Below, piece after piece: positions 35,219 to 46,728 of a stretch of DNA of 64,000 nucleotides; the first letter of the stretch is position 1; every line of letters begins with the position of its first letter. Made by a program: the position numbers and the translations under genes. The DNA lies in contig CAMDEM010000002.1 of the NCBI GenBank assembly GCA_945896675.1, forward strand, positions 1-64,000. The letters are read 5' to 3'. The notes beneath the pieces are model-generated. The model was not told the DNA's origin. It did no database searches and saw only the letters and a list, made by a program, of their open reading frames with translations. The DNA is from Cyanobium sp. NIES-981 (GTDB lineage Bacteria; Cyanobacteriota; Cyanobacteriia; PCC-6307; Cyanobiaceae).

Positions 35219-36198
35219 GGAAGCTCTGCGCTGGATGGGGCGATGTTGGCAGCGATGTTGGCTGCGACGAAATAGCGCTGTTCGATCAGTTCATGCAGCC
35301 GGTTGAAATCGCTCTGCAAGTCGTCGATCGATTCGTGCAAGCCACTGTTGACCAGGGTATCGATGCTGGTGTAACTCCAGCGGGCCAGGGTGAGGCCGCT
35401 CTGGCACTCGATCTGGTCGGGGTCTCCGGGCACCGATTCGCCCTTGATGATCTTCAAGGTTTCGTGGATGCGCTCTAGGCAGTAGCGCACCGAGCGGGGA
35501 AAGATCGGATTGAGCAGCAGGAAGGCCGCCACGGCCTTGGGCTCGATCGCCTGTTGGCGCGATTGGCGGAACATTTGATAGGCCCCGGCGCTGCGCAGTA
35601 GGGAGATCCACTGCAGTTCATCCAGCACTCCGCCCACTTCATCGGGGGATGGCAGCAGCAGGAAGTACTTCACATCGAGGATGCGGCTGGTTTTATCCGC
35701 CCGCTCCAGCAGGCGGCCAAGCCGGCTGAATTGCCAGGAGAGGTCGCGACTCAAGGTGGCATCGGTGATCCCGTAAAAGAGTTGGCAGGCGCGGCGAATA
35801 TCCCGTAGTTGTTCTTGGCCGGGCTGGTTCCAGAAGGTCTCGTTCTCGAGAAGGGTCCAATAGATGTCGTTGAGTTGCTCCCACATCTCGGTGGTGATCA
35901 CTTCGCGAATTTGGCGCGCGTTTTCGCGGGCAAAGGCAATGCAATTGATGATGCTGTTGGGGTTGTCCTCGTTGCGTACCAAGAAGGTCACCACGTCTTG
36001 GGGGGTGGCCGACGGGTGAAGCTTGTCGAACAATTCTCGATCACCACTGGCTTCGATCAGGGGCAGCCAGGGTTCGGCGCTGCCGGGGGGGCAGTCGAGG
36101 GCCATGGCCTCGCTCACCTCCACAAAGCGGGAAATGTTCTCCGCCCGCTCTACGTAGCGGTTGATCCAGTACAGGGATTCGGCAACCCGGCTCAGCAT
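35203..36198 (-). CDS. Alpha-E domain protein (DUF403)
   Basis: This 331-residue, mostly helical protein opens LSRVAESLYWINRYVERAEN, the signature of alpha-E proteins, and has the conserved NARQIREVITTEMWEQLND near residue 95 and GRLLERADKTSRILDVKY near 165. It always travels with circularly permuted ATP-grasp and transglutaminase genes. Its role is not known. It overlaps the preceding ATP-grasp gene by 7 bp. Confidence 0.92.
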   Translation of the reverse strand: MLSRVAESLYWINRYVERAENISRFVEVSEAMALDCPPGSAEPWLPLIEASGDRELFDKLHPSATPQDVVTFLVRNEDNPNSIINCIAFARENARQIREVITTEMWEQLNDIYWTLLENETFWNQPGQEQLRDIRRACQLFYGITDATLSRDLSWQFSRLGRLLERADKTSRILDVKYFLLLPSPDEVGGVLDELQWISLLRSAGAYQMFRQSRQQAIEPKAVAAFLLLNPIFPRSVRYCLERIHETLKIIKGESVPGDPDQIECQSGLTLARWSYTSIDTLVNSGLHESIDDLQSDFNRLHELIEQRYFVAANIAANIAPSSAELPCVPA

Positions 36199-37649
36199 GG
36201 GACCACCTCCCGACTCGGGGTTTCATCAACAATCCAGGTGTCTTTGCAGCCACCCCCCTGGGAGGAATTCACCACCAGGGATCCCCGGCGCAGGGCGACC
36301 CGGGTTAGGCCCCCAGGGCTGACCCACGCCCCCTTGCCCCTCAGCACGTAGGGCCGGAGATCCACGTGGCAGGGGTAGAGCTCCCCTTGGCTCAGGGAGG
36401 GGACGGTGGACAACTCCAGGGTGGGTTGGGCGATGTAGTTGCGGGGGTTGGCCTTGATCTTGTCGGCGAATTCGGCGATCTCAGCGCTGCTGGCATGGGG
36501 GCCGATCAACATCCCGTAGCCCCCGGCTTCGGCCACCGCCTTCACCACCAGGTCGCCCAGGTGGGCCAGCACGTAGGCCTGGTCGTCGGGCCGGGCGCAG
36601 AGGTAGGTGGGCACGTTCTCGATGATCGGTTCTTCGCCCAGGTAGTAGCGGATCATGTCCGGCACATACGCGTAGATCAGCTTGTCGTCGGCCACGCCGG
36701 TGCCGGGGGCATTGGCAATGGCTACCCGGCCGGCGCGGTAGGCCTCCATCAAGCCCCGCACCCCGAGCACCGAATCGCTGCGGAAGAGGGCCGGATCGAG
36801 GAAGTCGTCGTCGATGCGGCGGTAGATCACATCAACGGGCTCCAGGCCACCGGTGCTGCGCATCCAGACCCGATCGTCCTGGCAGACCAGATCGCGACCC
36901 TCCACCAGCTGGATCCCCATCTGTTGGGCGAGGTAGCTGTGCTCGAAATAGGCGCTGTTGAACACCCCCGGGGTGAGCAGCACCACCTTGGGGCTGTCGG
37001 TCCAGGGGGCCAGCTCCCGCAGGGTTTGCAGCAGGTGGGATGGATAGTCGTCGATCGGTTGCACGGTGCGCCCGGCAAACAGGCTCGGGAACATCCGCTT
37101 CATCACGCGGCGGCTTTCGAGGAAATAGGCCACCCCCGAAGGGCAGCGCAGGTTGTCTTCGAGCACCCTCCAGGCCCCTTGGCCATCCCGCACCAAATCC
37201 AGCCCGGAGATGTGGCACCACTTGCCCAAGGGGGGCTTGAAACCTTGCATCTGGGGCCGCCAGCCCTGGGATGTTTCGATGTCTTCGCGGGGAATGACCC
37301 TGTCATTGAGAATTTTTTGGTCGCCATAGATGTCGCCGAGGAAGCGATCAATGGCTTCGAGGCGTTGGATCAGGCCCCGCTCCAGGCGCTGCCAATCGGC
37401 CATGCCAATCAGCCGGGGCAGGGGATCAAAGGGCAGGATCCGCTCCACGCCCTTGTTGCCCGAATCGTTGAGGCGAAAGGTGGCCCCCAGGCGTTTCAGC
37501 AGGATGCCCGCCGCGGCATGGTTGCGATTGAGTTCATCCAGGCCCAGTTGTCCCAGGGACGAGACAAGCGGCTGCAGGCTGCTGCGCGGCTCATCGTTGG
37601 CTGTGAAATATTCGTCGTAGCCCCGATTGGGCCTGTACTCGGTGAACAT
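36192..37649 (-). CDS. Circularly permuted type 2 ATP-grasp protein
   Basis: The 485-residue product (from the ATG at 37649, MFTEYRPNRGYDEYF) carries the circularly permuted ATP-grasp blocks: GIDYLG-equivalent WCHISGLDLVRDGQGAWRVLEDNLRCPSG near 150, ANAPGTGVADDKLIYAYVP near 315, and a lysine/glycine-rich AVAEAGGYGMLIGPH near 375 followed by a C-terminal acidic-ligand segment. ATP-grasp enzymes form carboxylate-amine bonds, so the protein is the likely ligase of this operon. It is first in the four-gene minus-strand operon (ATP-grasp, alpha-E, transglutaminase, DUF2126). Confidence 0.92.
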   Translation of the reverse strand: MFTEYRPNRGYDEYFTANDEPRSSLQPLVSSLGQLGLDELNRNHAAAGILLKRLGATFRLNDSGNKGVERILPFDPLPRLIGMADWQRLERGLIQRLEAIDRFLGDIYGDQKILNDRVIPREDIETSQGWRPQMQGFKPPLGKWCHISGLDLVRDGQGAWRVLEDNLRCPSGVAYFLESRRVMKRMFPSLFAGRTVQPIDDYPSHLLQTLRELAPWTDSPKVVLLTPGVFNSAYFEHSYLAQQMGIQLVEGRDLVCQDDRVWMRSTGGLEPVDVIYRRIDDDFLDPALFRSDSVLGVRGLMEAYRAGRVAIANAPGTGVADDKLIYAYVPDMIRYYLGEEPIIENVPTYLCARPDDQAYVLAHLGDLVVKAVAEAGGYGMLIGPHASSAEIAEFADKIKANPRNYIAQPTLELSTVPSLSQGELYPCHVDLRPYVLRGKGAWVSPGGLTRVALRRGSLVVNSSQGGGCKDTWIVDETPSREVVPC

Positions 37650-37807
37650 TCCCAGCTCTTGCGCTGGGGGGATCTTGCCCAGCAAACCAGTTCTTCTCCG
37701 GTCATGGTTGCTACGAAAGCGTGAGCTGGTGGCCTTGATGGTTGGTTGCGATTGGCGATCAATTGCGCCTTTGTCTCTTATTCTTAAGCTTGATTTATTT
37801 GGATTTC

Positions 37808-38308
37808 ATGCGGGTTCCTTTCATCCGGACGTCCTTTGCTGCAGCCCTGGCCTTGACTGCTACGGCGACGGCTGCAGTGACGGTTGGAGCCCAGTCAGCA
37901 GGGGCCCAAACCTGTCAGTTTCTGGCCCCTGTGGGTGGGGATAGCACTACCAATATCGTCACCAAAACCATCAGCGCCGGCGCCGTATTGCCCTTTAGCC
38001 ATCCGAACTGGAACACCGATTTCTTTGTGACGGCGCCCTACAGCACCTACAAGTTTTTCTTCACCGCCAATTCGTCCGTGAGTGCCACCTACCCGGTGGA
38101 GGGCTTCCTGAAGTTCACCGATGGCACCGCCTTTCAGGTCATCAACGAACCCTCCTTTGCACCGCCCACGGGCACGGGCCGCCAATGGGGCCCTTTCCCC
38201 ACATACCCCGGCAAGGTGGTTTCCCAGGTGAATTTCAGGATTGGAGCTTCAGCTGATCAAGCAGCCACCGGTTTCACCTACCGGATCTCCGTGCAGGGCT
38301 GCAACTAA
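37808..38308 (+). CDS. Secreted protein of unknown function
   Basis: The 166-residue product begins with a clear signal peptide (MRVPFIRTSFAAALALTATATA, cleavage probably after SAGAQ or a nearby AQA-like site). The mature part is Thr/Ser/aromatic-rich, beta-like, with one Cys near its start and one as the next-to-last residue, which could form a disulfide. I do not recognise a family. The 120 bp upstream is AT-rich near its end (TTATTCTTAAGCTTGATTTATT), consistent with a promoter. Its stop overlaps the convergent pabC stop by 4 bp. Confidence 0.7.
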   Translation: MRVPFIRTSFAAALALTATATAAVTVGAQSAGAQTCQFLAPVGGDSTTNIVTKTISAGAVLPFSHPNWNTDFFVTAPYSTYKFFFTANSSVSATYPVEGFLKFTDGTAFQVINEPSFAPPTGTGRQWGPFPTYPGKVVSQVNFRIGASADQAATGFTYRISVQGCN

Positions 38309-39165
38309 AGCAGGCTCCGCCACAGGGCCTCGGCATCCGGGGCGATCGGCAGGGCCGTTGGGCCCAGATGGCTGATCGCCCTGCAGCCCAGGCTGTTGAT
38401 TAAGAGGGCACCAGAGCTGCCCATTAGGGCGGTCTCGTCGAGGTTCTGCTCTCGGGCAATTCCCAGAACCAGGGCCCGTTGCCGCATGATCCCCGGCAGG
38501 CAGCCGCTGCTTAGGGGCGGGGTGATCCAGCCCGATCCCGAGCCAGATCCCGATCGCACCATCAGGTTGGTGGTGGTGCCGCAGCTGAGCTCGCCATTGC
38601 TGCTCGGCAGGAGGGCGTCATCGGAACCGGCTGCTTGCGCTTGGCGGCGGGCCTGAATCGAGGGCCCATAGGCAAAGGTTTTGCACTGGCTCAGCAGACT
38701 GGTGGCACAACGCCTTTCGGTGGGGCTCACGATCACCCGCACCGGGTCGAAATTGGGCTGGTGGGGGTTGAGTTGCAGCCAAAAGCGGTGGGCTCGGCTT
38801 GCCTCGGCTGGCGGGATGGCGATTCCCCTGCCACTCGTCCCATTGCCACCGTTTCCCCGGCTCCAATTGAGCCGGAGGGCGCCGCTGCTGATGCCGCTGC
38901 GGCTGATGGCCCCTTGAATCAGGGGCTCCACGGTTGCTTCGTCGGGCGGCTTGGCCAAGCCGAGTAGGGCGGCCGAGTGGTGCCAACGGCCCAGGTGCTC
39001 GGCCAGTAAGCGGGGCTGGCCATCGAGGATCAACACGGTTTCAAACAATCCATCGGCGAGCAGCAGGCCCCGCTCGTTGATCGGCAGGGTCAGCTCGTTT
39101 GGGGAGCCCCACTGGCCATGGGGGCCGGGATCGTTGATCCAGGCGATCGCCTCCGCTTCTCTCAT
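38305..39165 (-). CDS. pabC: Aminodeoxychorismate lyase-like class IV aminotransferase
   Basis: The 286-residue fold-type IV PLP enzyme has NERGLLLADGLFETVLILDG near residue 30, the PLP lysine in QCKTFAYGPSIQARR near 175, and LSCGTTTNLMV near 205. Directly behind pabB with an ATGA overlap, it most likely releases 4-aminobenzoate and pyruvate from aminodeoxychorismate for folate synthesis. A branched-chain or D-amino-acid aminotransferase is the family alternative, made unlikely by context. The ORF track start lies inside pabB. Confidence 0.88.
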   Translation of the reverse strand: MREAEAIAWINDPGPHGQWGSPNELTLPINERGLLLADGLFETVLILDGQPRLLAEHLGRWHHSAALLGLAKPPDEATVEPLIQGAISRSGISSGALRLNWSRGNGGNGTSGRGIAIPPAEASRAHRFWLQLNPHQPNFDPVRVIVSPTERRCATSLLSQCKTFAYGPSIQARRQAQAAGSDDALLPSSNGELSCGTTTNLMVRSGSGSGSGWITPPLSSGCLPGIMRQRALVLGIAREQNLDETALMGSSGALLINSLGCRAISHLGPTALPIAPDAEALWRSLL

Positions 39166-40550
39166 GCCAAGGCCTCCAGCAGGGGTTGGAGTTTCCAGCC
39201 CATCTCCTCGGCTTCGGCGGCTGGATCGGAGTCGGTCACGATGCCGCAGCCGGCGTGCACCCGCAGCCGTTGGTCCTTGATCAGCACCGAGCGGATCAGG
39301 ATGTTGCTGTCGAAGCTCCCATCGGGGCCCAGCCAAAACAGGGAGCCGCAATAGGGACCGCGGGCCACAGGCTCCAGCTCCGCCAGGCGCTGGCAGGCGC
39401 GAATCTTGGGCGCCCCCGTGATCGAGCCCCCCGGCCAGGTGGCGCGCAGCAGGTCCACCACCCCTTGGCCTGGTTGCAGCATCCCTTCCACCACCGAGGT
39501 GAGGTGATGCACGTGCCGGTAGCTCTCCAACCCCACCAACTGGGGCACCTGAATCGATCCGCTCTGGCAGACCCGGCCCAGGTCATTGCGCAGCAGATCC
39601 ACGATCATCACGTTCTCAGCCCGGTCTTTGGGGCTGGTGATCAGTTGGGCGGCTTCCGCCGCATCGGCTTGCGGGTCCTGCTGGCGGGGCCGGGTGCCCT
39701 TGATCGGCCGCGTTTCCACCAGGCCCTTGCCATCCACCTTCAGGAACCGTTCTGGGGAGCTGGACAGCACGGCCTCCCCCTTGGCAGGGCCTGCGGCGAT
39801 GGCTAGGCCGCCAAAGGGGGCCGGGCAGCTGTGGCGCAGGCGCAGGTAGAGGTCCAGGGCATCGGGGGCCGAGGGCGTGTTGGCTTCGCAGCAGGCGGTG
39901 AGGTTGGCCTGGAAAATATCGCCTTGGTCGATCCAATGGCGGATCTGGGCAACCTGCTCGGCAAACCGGCTGGAGCTCGTGTGCCAGGTCCAGGCGTCGA
40001 GGGGAATGGCCCCATCTCTAGGAGTTGCCGTACCAGGGGTTGCAGTTCCAGGCCCAGCCTGGGTTGCTGCCATGGCTGTGATCAAGCCAGCCATCTCCTC
40101 CAACCGCTGGGGTGTGGAGCCTTCCAGCCAAAGGGTTTGGCTCTGGTGATCCATCACCACGATCGGGTCGAACCGGGCCGCCCAAAGCACGGCCATGTCG
40201 CTGTCGGCCCAATGGTGGCCAGGCTCCACCCAGGCCCCTGCCTCGTAGGCCAACCAGCCCATCCATTGCCCGCCGCTGGCCTCGATGGCGGCCAGCGCCG
40301 CAAACGGATCGCTCGCTCCTGGGGTGCCGGGTAGGCCGCGGCACACCTGTTGCTCCAGGGGATGGACGCCGATCCGGCTCCACCGGCCCAGGTCGGAGCC
40401 ATCGCCATCGAGCCATACCAGCCCCTCGGCGCCGAAGTGGTGGGCCAGCTGCCGCACCAGATGGGCCGGTTCACACCAGGGCAGGGGGCGCCGGATGGGG
40501 CTTGGCTTGGTCAATGGCTTTGCAGGGTCAATGGCTGGACAGTGCCCCAC
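39162..40550 (-). CDS. pabB: Aminodeoxychorismate synthase component I
   Basis: The 462-residue chorismate-using enzyme shows the conserved C-terminal blocks [41 protein letters not shown] and [13 protein letters not shown]. With pabC coupled downstream, it is assigned to para-aminobenzoate rather than anthranilate synthesis; the glutaminase subunit is not in the window. The GTG start at 40550 overlaps queC by 23 bp; a later start is possible since the first 25 residues are poorly conserved. Confidence 0.88.
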   Translation of the reverse strand: MGHCPAIDPAKPLTKPSPIRRPLPWCEPAHLVRQLAHHFGAEGLVWLDGDGSDLGRWSRIGVHPLEQQVCRGLPGTPGASDPFAALAAIEASGGQWMGWLAYEAGAWVEPGHHWADSDMAVLWAARFDPIVVMDHQSQTLWLEGSTPQRLEEMAGLITAMAATQAGPGTATPGTATPRDGAIPLDAWTWHTSSSRFAEQVAQIRHWIDQGDIFQANLTACCEANTPSAPDALDLYLRLRHSCPAPFGGLAIAAGPAKGEAVLSSSPERFLKVDGKGLVETRPIKGTRPRQQDPQADAAEAAQLITSPKDRAENVMIVDLLRNDLGRVCQSGSIQVPQLVGLESYRHVHHLTSVVEGMLQPGQGVVDLLRATWPGGSITGAPKIRACQRLAELEPVARGPYCGSLFWLGPDGSFDSNILIRSVLIKDQRLRVHAGCGIVTDSDPAAEAEEMGWKLQPLLEALA

Positions 40551-41271
40551 TGGCGAGTTCGGGGTGGCCCGCCTCGATTAGCGCCGCATCGCGGATCCGG
40601 CAGCTGTCGCAGATCCCGCAGGCCTGGTCGCCGCCGCTGTAGCAACTCCAGGTGGCGTCGATGGGCACGTTTAAGCGCAGGGCCTCTCTCACGATCTCGG
40701 TTTTGCTCCAAAGCACCAGGGGTGCCCACAGCTGGGCCCCGTGGCCCTCGCGGCCGCTTTTGCTGGCCAGATCGGCCAGGGCCTGGAAGGCGCTGAGGTA
40801 GTCGGGGCGGCAGTCGGGGTAACCGGAATAGTCGATGGCATTCACGCCGAGCACCAGCTTGGTGGCCCCCCGGGCCTCCGCCAGGCTCAGGCCTAGGGCG
40901 ATGAACACCGTGTTGCGCCCGGGCACATAGGTGCTGGGGATCACGCCGCTTTGGACACCATCGGTGGGCACGGCGATGGCCTGGTCGGTGAGGGAAGAGC
41001 CGCCCCAGCTGGCCAGGTTGACGGCGATGGTGTGGTGCTCGGCCAGCTGCAGGGCTTGGGCAACGGCCTTGGCTGCGACCAGTTCCCGCCGGTGCCGCTG
41101 GCCGTAATCAAAGGAGAGGCCAATCACGGCATAACCCGCCTCCATCGCCAGAGCTGCGGCCGTGGCGGAGTCCAGTCCGCCGGACAACAGGGCAATCGCA
41201 GTGGGTTGGGGTGTGGGCAAGGGACTGGCAGTTGCCGGATCAATGGCAAAAGGCTGCCAGATCACCGTCAA
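40528..41271 (-). CDS. queC: 7-cyano-7-deazaguanine synthase QueC
   Basis: The 247-residue enzyme converts 7-carboxy-7-deazaguanine to preQ0 using ATP and ammonia, in queuosine synthesis. The PP-loop [16 protein letters not shown] is near residue 27, and the zinc-binding cysteines lie in [15 protein letters not shown] near 210. ORF start is a TTG at 41271; the GTG two codons on is an alternative. It diverges from the ecotin-like gene with 26 bp between. queE lies on the far side of that gene on the same strand. Confidence 0.95.
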   Translation of the reverse strand: MTVIWQPFAIDPATASPLPTPQPTAIALLSGGLDSATAAALAMEAGYAVIGLSFDYGQRHRRELVAAKAVAQALQLAEHHTIAVNLASWGGSSLTDQAIAVPTDGVQSGVIPSTYVPGRNTVFIALGLSLAEARGATKLVLGVNAIDYSGYPDCRPDYLSAFQALADLASKSGREGHGAQLWAPLVLWSKTEIVREALRLNVPIDATWSCYSGGDQACGICDSCRIRDAALIEAGHPELASGALSSH

Positions 41272-41297
41272 GATGGGGTGAAACCGATGGTTTGGCT

Positions 41298-41852
41298 GTG
41301 AGTGTGCGTCTGAGGGTCTTCCCTGGTCTTGCCGTTGCCGCCCTGGCTGCTCCCCTGGCTGCCGTCTTGGGTGCCGTCGTGGCTGCGCCTGGGGCCCGGG
41401 CCATTCCGCGCCTGGATCTCAGCCCCTTCCCCCCAGCCGCTCCTGGGGAAACCCGTTGGGTGATTCAGCTGCCAGGCCTGCTTCCTTCCTCCAGCGATCA
41501 GGCCATCTCCGGGAACCCCCGCGATTGGCGGGTGCAGGTGATCGTGGGCCAGCTGGCCAAGGTGGACTGCAACATGCATAGCTTTTCTGCCCAACTCCGC
41601 ATCGAGAAGGGCAAGGCAGATCCGGTTGTTCCCTATCTGCGGGTGAGCGATGTGGGTCCGATGGCCTCCACCCGCATGGCTTGTCCCGCCGGTGAGCCCC
41701 TGCAAGAGAAGTTTGTGGCGATGGCGGGCCGGCCGTTTGTGATGCCTTACAACGTCAGTCGGCCGATCGTGGTTTACGCCCCGAAGCCCCTTGTGGTGCG
41801 CTGGCGGCTCTGGAAGGCCGAGACGCAGGAGCGGCCCGCGGGCAGCTTTTAA
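41298..41852 (+). CDS. eco: Ecotin-family periplasmic serine protease inhibitor
   Basis: From the GTG at 41298 the product has 184 residues: a signal peptide (about 1-35, ending APGARA) and an ecotin-like domain. Matches to ecotin are [29 protein letters not shown] (Cys 91), STRMACPAG (Cys 129) and [19 protein letters not shown]. Ecotin inhibits chymotrypsin-fold serine proteases through its 80s loop; the two cysteines form its disulfide. Escherichia coli ecotin has Met at the P1 position (STMMACP), while here the aligned residue is Arg 126, which would favour trypsin-like targets. It sits between queC and queE on the opposite strand. Confidence 0.88.
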   Translation: MSVRLRVFPGLAVAALAAPLAAVLGAVVAAPGARAIPRLDLSPFPPAAPGETRWVIQLPGLLPSSSDQAISGNPRDWRVQVIVGQLAKVDCNMHSFSAQLRIEKGKADPVVPYLRVSDVGPMASTRMACPAGEPLQEKFVAMAGRPFVMPYNVSRPIVVYAPKPLVVRWRLWKAETQERPAGSF

Positions 41853-41876
41853 GCGGGCCCTTCAACGACCCGACCC

Positions 41877-44247
<2,371 letters not shown>

Positions 44248-44300
44248 TCAATCTACCGATAGCCACCAAGGGGGCTTCTGGCTTGACCTTCAGCGGGGCT

Positions 44301-44816
44301 TCAGGCTTCCAGCAGGCTGCGCAGCATCCAGGCGGTTTTTTCGTGGATCTGCAGCCGCTGGGTGAGCAGGTCGGCCGTGGGCTGGTCGTTGGCGTCGTTC
44401 ACCAGGGTGAACAGGCCGCGGGCGGTGCGGGCGACGGCTTCATGGCCCATCACCAGCTCCCGCACCATGGCCAGGGCATTGGGTACGCCTTCAGTTTCCT
44501 GGATCGAGGCCAGGGCCGCAAAGTTGGCACCGCCAAAGGGGGCCGGGCAGCCCAGGGCCCGGATGCGTTCGGCGATCACATCGAGGGCGGTCCAGAGCTC
44601 GGTGTACTGGTTCATGAACATCAAATGGAGCGTGTTGAACATCGGTCCAGTCACGTTCCAGTGGAAGCCGTGGGTTTTGCCATAGAGCACGTAGCTATCG
44701 GCCAGCACCCTGCCCAGGCCAGCGGCGATCTCCTGGCGCTGAGCCTGGGAGATGCCGATGTCGATCGTGCCCATGGTGATGGTCTCGATCTCAAGGCTGC
44801 CGGTGGCGCTGGTCAT
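44301..44816 (-). CDS. dps: Dps-family ferritin-like DNA protection protein
   Basis: The 171-residue miniferritin oxidises and stores iron and detoxifies peroxide, forming a dodecamer. The ferroxidase ligands lie in KTHGFHWNVTGPMFNTLH (residues about 47-64) and TALDVIAERIRALG (about 77-90). The ATG at 44816 follows the aspS stop by 38 bp; the ORF track runs far upstream through aspS and is wrong there. The N-terminal 20 residues are short, so DNA binding through a lysine tail is not evident. Confidence 0.93.
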   Translation of the reverse strand: MTSATGSLEIETITMGTIDIGISQAQRQEIAAGLGRVLADSYVLYGKTHGFHWNVTGPMFNTLHLMFMNQYTELWTALDVIAERIRALGCPAPFGGANFAALASIQETEGVPNALAMVRELVMGHEAVARTARGLFTLVNDANDQPTADLLTQRLQIHEKTAWMLRSLLEA

Positions 44817-44854
44817 GGTTGGTGAGGGGCGATGGAACGGGTTTTGGCGGGAAT

Positions 44855-46678
44855 TTAGGCCTCTTCGTCTTCCCAGGTGCTGGCCACATGCAGCTCGTCG
44901 AGTTGCTTGGCGGCGACCCCCCCTGGGGCACCGGTCATCAGGCAGCGGGCCTGCTGGGTTTTGGGGAAGGCAATGGTGTCGCGGATGGAGTCTTCGCCGG
45001 CGAGCAACATCACCATCCGGTCGATGCCGAAGGCCAGGCCGCCGTGGGGAGGGGCGCCCATGTCCAGGGCGTCCATCAGGAAGCCGAACTGCTGATTGGC
45101 CTCTTCTAACGGCAGGCCAATGGTTTGGAGCACCTGGCGCTGCAGATCCGAGTTGTGGATGCGCAGGGAGCCTCCGCCCAGTTCCAGGCCATTGAGCACC
45201 AGGTCGTAGGCCTGGGCGCGGGCGGTGGGCAGGGTGGCGGCCCATTGGCTGGGGTCGTCGCCCAGGTCGCCTGGGTTGGGGGCGCAGAAGGGATGGTGCA
45301 GGGCCTCGAGCCGGTTCTCCTCGGCGTTGAACTCGAACATCGGGAAATCCACCACCCACAGGAAGTTCCAGGTGCTGTTCTCCTTGTCGGGGGTGACCAG
45401 ATTCAGCTCCCGGGCCAGGTATTGGCGCACCCGATCGAGGGCCTTGTTCACTGTGGCCGTGTCGCCGGCGCCAAACAGCAGCAGGGTGCCCGGTTGGGCG
45501 CCGGTGCGCTCCAGCAGTTCGGCCTTGATCGCCTCCGAGAGGTTGTCTTTGATGGCGCCGATGGTGTCGACCTCACCGCCATCCCGCACCCGGATGAAGG
45601 CCAGCCCCCCCGCGCCCGCGGCCTGGGCTTCGCTGAACACATCGCCGCCGGGCTTGATCCGCACGTTGCTGATCGCCTCATTGCCGCCGGCCACGGCGAT
45701 GCACTTCACCGAGCCCCCCGAGGCCACCGCGCCGGAGAAGACCTTGAAGCCCATGTCTTTGACCAGGTCGCTCACGGTGGTGAGTTCCATGCCGTAGCGG
45801 GTGTCGGGCCGATCGGTGCCGAAGCGATCCATGGCCTCATGCCAGGTGAGGCGTGGGAAGGGCCTGGGCAGATCAACCCCTTTGACGGCCTTCCAGATGC
45901 TGGCGATCAGGGTTTCGTTGAGCTCGAGGATCTGCTCTTGATCCATGAAGCTCATCTCGATATCCAGCTGGGTGAATTCCGGCTGGCGATCGGCCCGGAG
46001 GTCTTCATCGCGGAAGCAGCGGGCCACCTGGTAGTAGCGCTCGATGCCGCCCACCATCAGGAGCTGCTTGAACAGCTGGGGGGATTGGGGCAGGGCAAAC
46101 CATTCGCCGCCGCACACCCGCGACGGCACCAGGTAGTCGCGGGCGCCTTCCGGGGTGGAGCGGGTGAGGACGGGGGTTTCCACCTCGATGAAGCCCTGGT
46201 CCTCCAGGTGGCGGCGGGCGGCCTGGATGGTTTGGGCCCGCAGCCGCAGGTTGCCGTTCATGCGCTCGCGGCGCAGATCCAAATAGCGGTGGCGTAGGCG
46301 TAGTTCTTCGCGCACCTGTTCGTCGTCGTGCACCGACACCTGGAAGGGCAGGTTGCCGCGCACGCTGTTGAGCACCGTGATGGAGCTGGCCAGCACCTCG
46401 ATGTGGCCCGTGGCCAGGCGGTCGTTGATCGATTCGGCGGGCCGATTGCGCACCTTGCCCTCCACCTGGAGCACGGTTTCGTTGCGCAGGTGTTCTGCGA
46501 CGGCGAAGGCTTCAGCGCTCAGGTCGGGGTCCACCGTGATCTGCACGCTGCCGCTGCGGTCGCGCAGGTCGATGAAGATCACCCCACCGTGGTCGCGGCG
46601 CCGATCCACCCAGCCGCAGAGCTGGACCGCTTGGCCGCTGGATTCACTGCGCAGATCACCGCACCCGTGGCTGCGCAT
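44855..46678 (-). CDS. aspS: Aspartyl-tRNA synthetase
   Basis: The 607-residue class II synthetase has an OB-fold anticodon domain ([20 protein letters not shown]), motif 2 in [19 protein letters not shown], the bacterial GAD insertion domain (about residues 290-420) and motif 3 in [15 protein letters not shown]. Length matches bacterial AspRS. Whether it also charges tRNA-Asn cannot be told from sequence. Its ATG is enclosed in a strong hairpin with the gcvT-aspS gap, described separately. Confidence 0.96.
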   Translation of the reverse strand: MRSHGCGDLRSESSGQAVQLCGWVDRRRDHGGVIFIDLRDRSGSVQITVDPDLSAEAFAVAEHLRNETVLQVEGKVRNRPAESINDRLATGHIEVLASSITVLNSVRGNLPFQVSVHDDEQVREELRLRHRYLDLRRERMNGNLRLRAQTIQAARRHLEDQGFIEVETPVLTRSTPEGARDYLVPSRVCGGEWFALPQSPQLFKQLLMVGGIERYYQVARCFRDEDLRADRQPEFTQLDIEMSFMDQEQILELNETLIASIWKAVKGVDLPRPFPRLTWHEAMDRFGTDRPDTRYGMELTTVSDLVKDMGFKVFSGAVASGGSVKCIAVAGGNEAISNVRIKPGGDVFSEAQAAGAGGLAFIRVRDGGEVDTIGAIKDNLSEAIKAELLERTGAQPGTLLLFGAGDTATVNKALDRVRQYLARELNLVTPDKENSTWNFLWVVDFPMFEFNAEENRLEALHHPFCAPNPGDLGDDPSQWAATLPTARAQAYDLVLNGLELGGGSLRIHNSDLQRQVLQTIGLPLEEANQQFGFLMDALDMGAPPHGGLAFGIDRMVMLLAGEDSIRDTIAFPKTQQARCLMTGAPGGVAAKQLDELHVASTWEDEEA

Positions 46679-46715
46679 GGAAAATCCCTAGAAGTCTTCA
46701 GGGATTTTCCCATGC
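46675..46715 (-). promoter_or_regulatory. Hairpin enclosing the aspS start codon
   Basis: GCATGGAAAATCCCT (46675-46689) is the inverse of AGGGATTTTCCCATGC (46700-46715) apart from one extra G. Read as minus-strand RNA, the stem would have about 15 pairs, and the aspS AUG lies in its 3' arm. The loop GAAGACUUC can add three more pairs. It starts 13 bases after the gcvT stop. It may act as a translational switch for aspS or an mRNA end or processing signal for gcvT; no uridine tract follows. Confidence 0.55.
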
Positions 46716-46728
46716 GAACCCGCGGGAT

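Noticed and set aside
36366-37724. 452-codon plus-strand ORF opposite the ATP-grasp gene
   Set aside because: Antisense shadow; composition and lack of motifs fit codon bias of the real gene.
44817-45359. Long upstream extension of dps
   Set aside because: It translates aspS in the wrong frame; the Dps family length fits the ATG at 44816.
45125-46297. 390-codon plus-strand ORF opposite aspS
   Set aside because: Antisense shadow of a complete synthetase gene.
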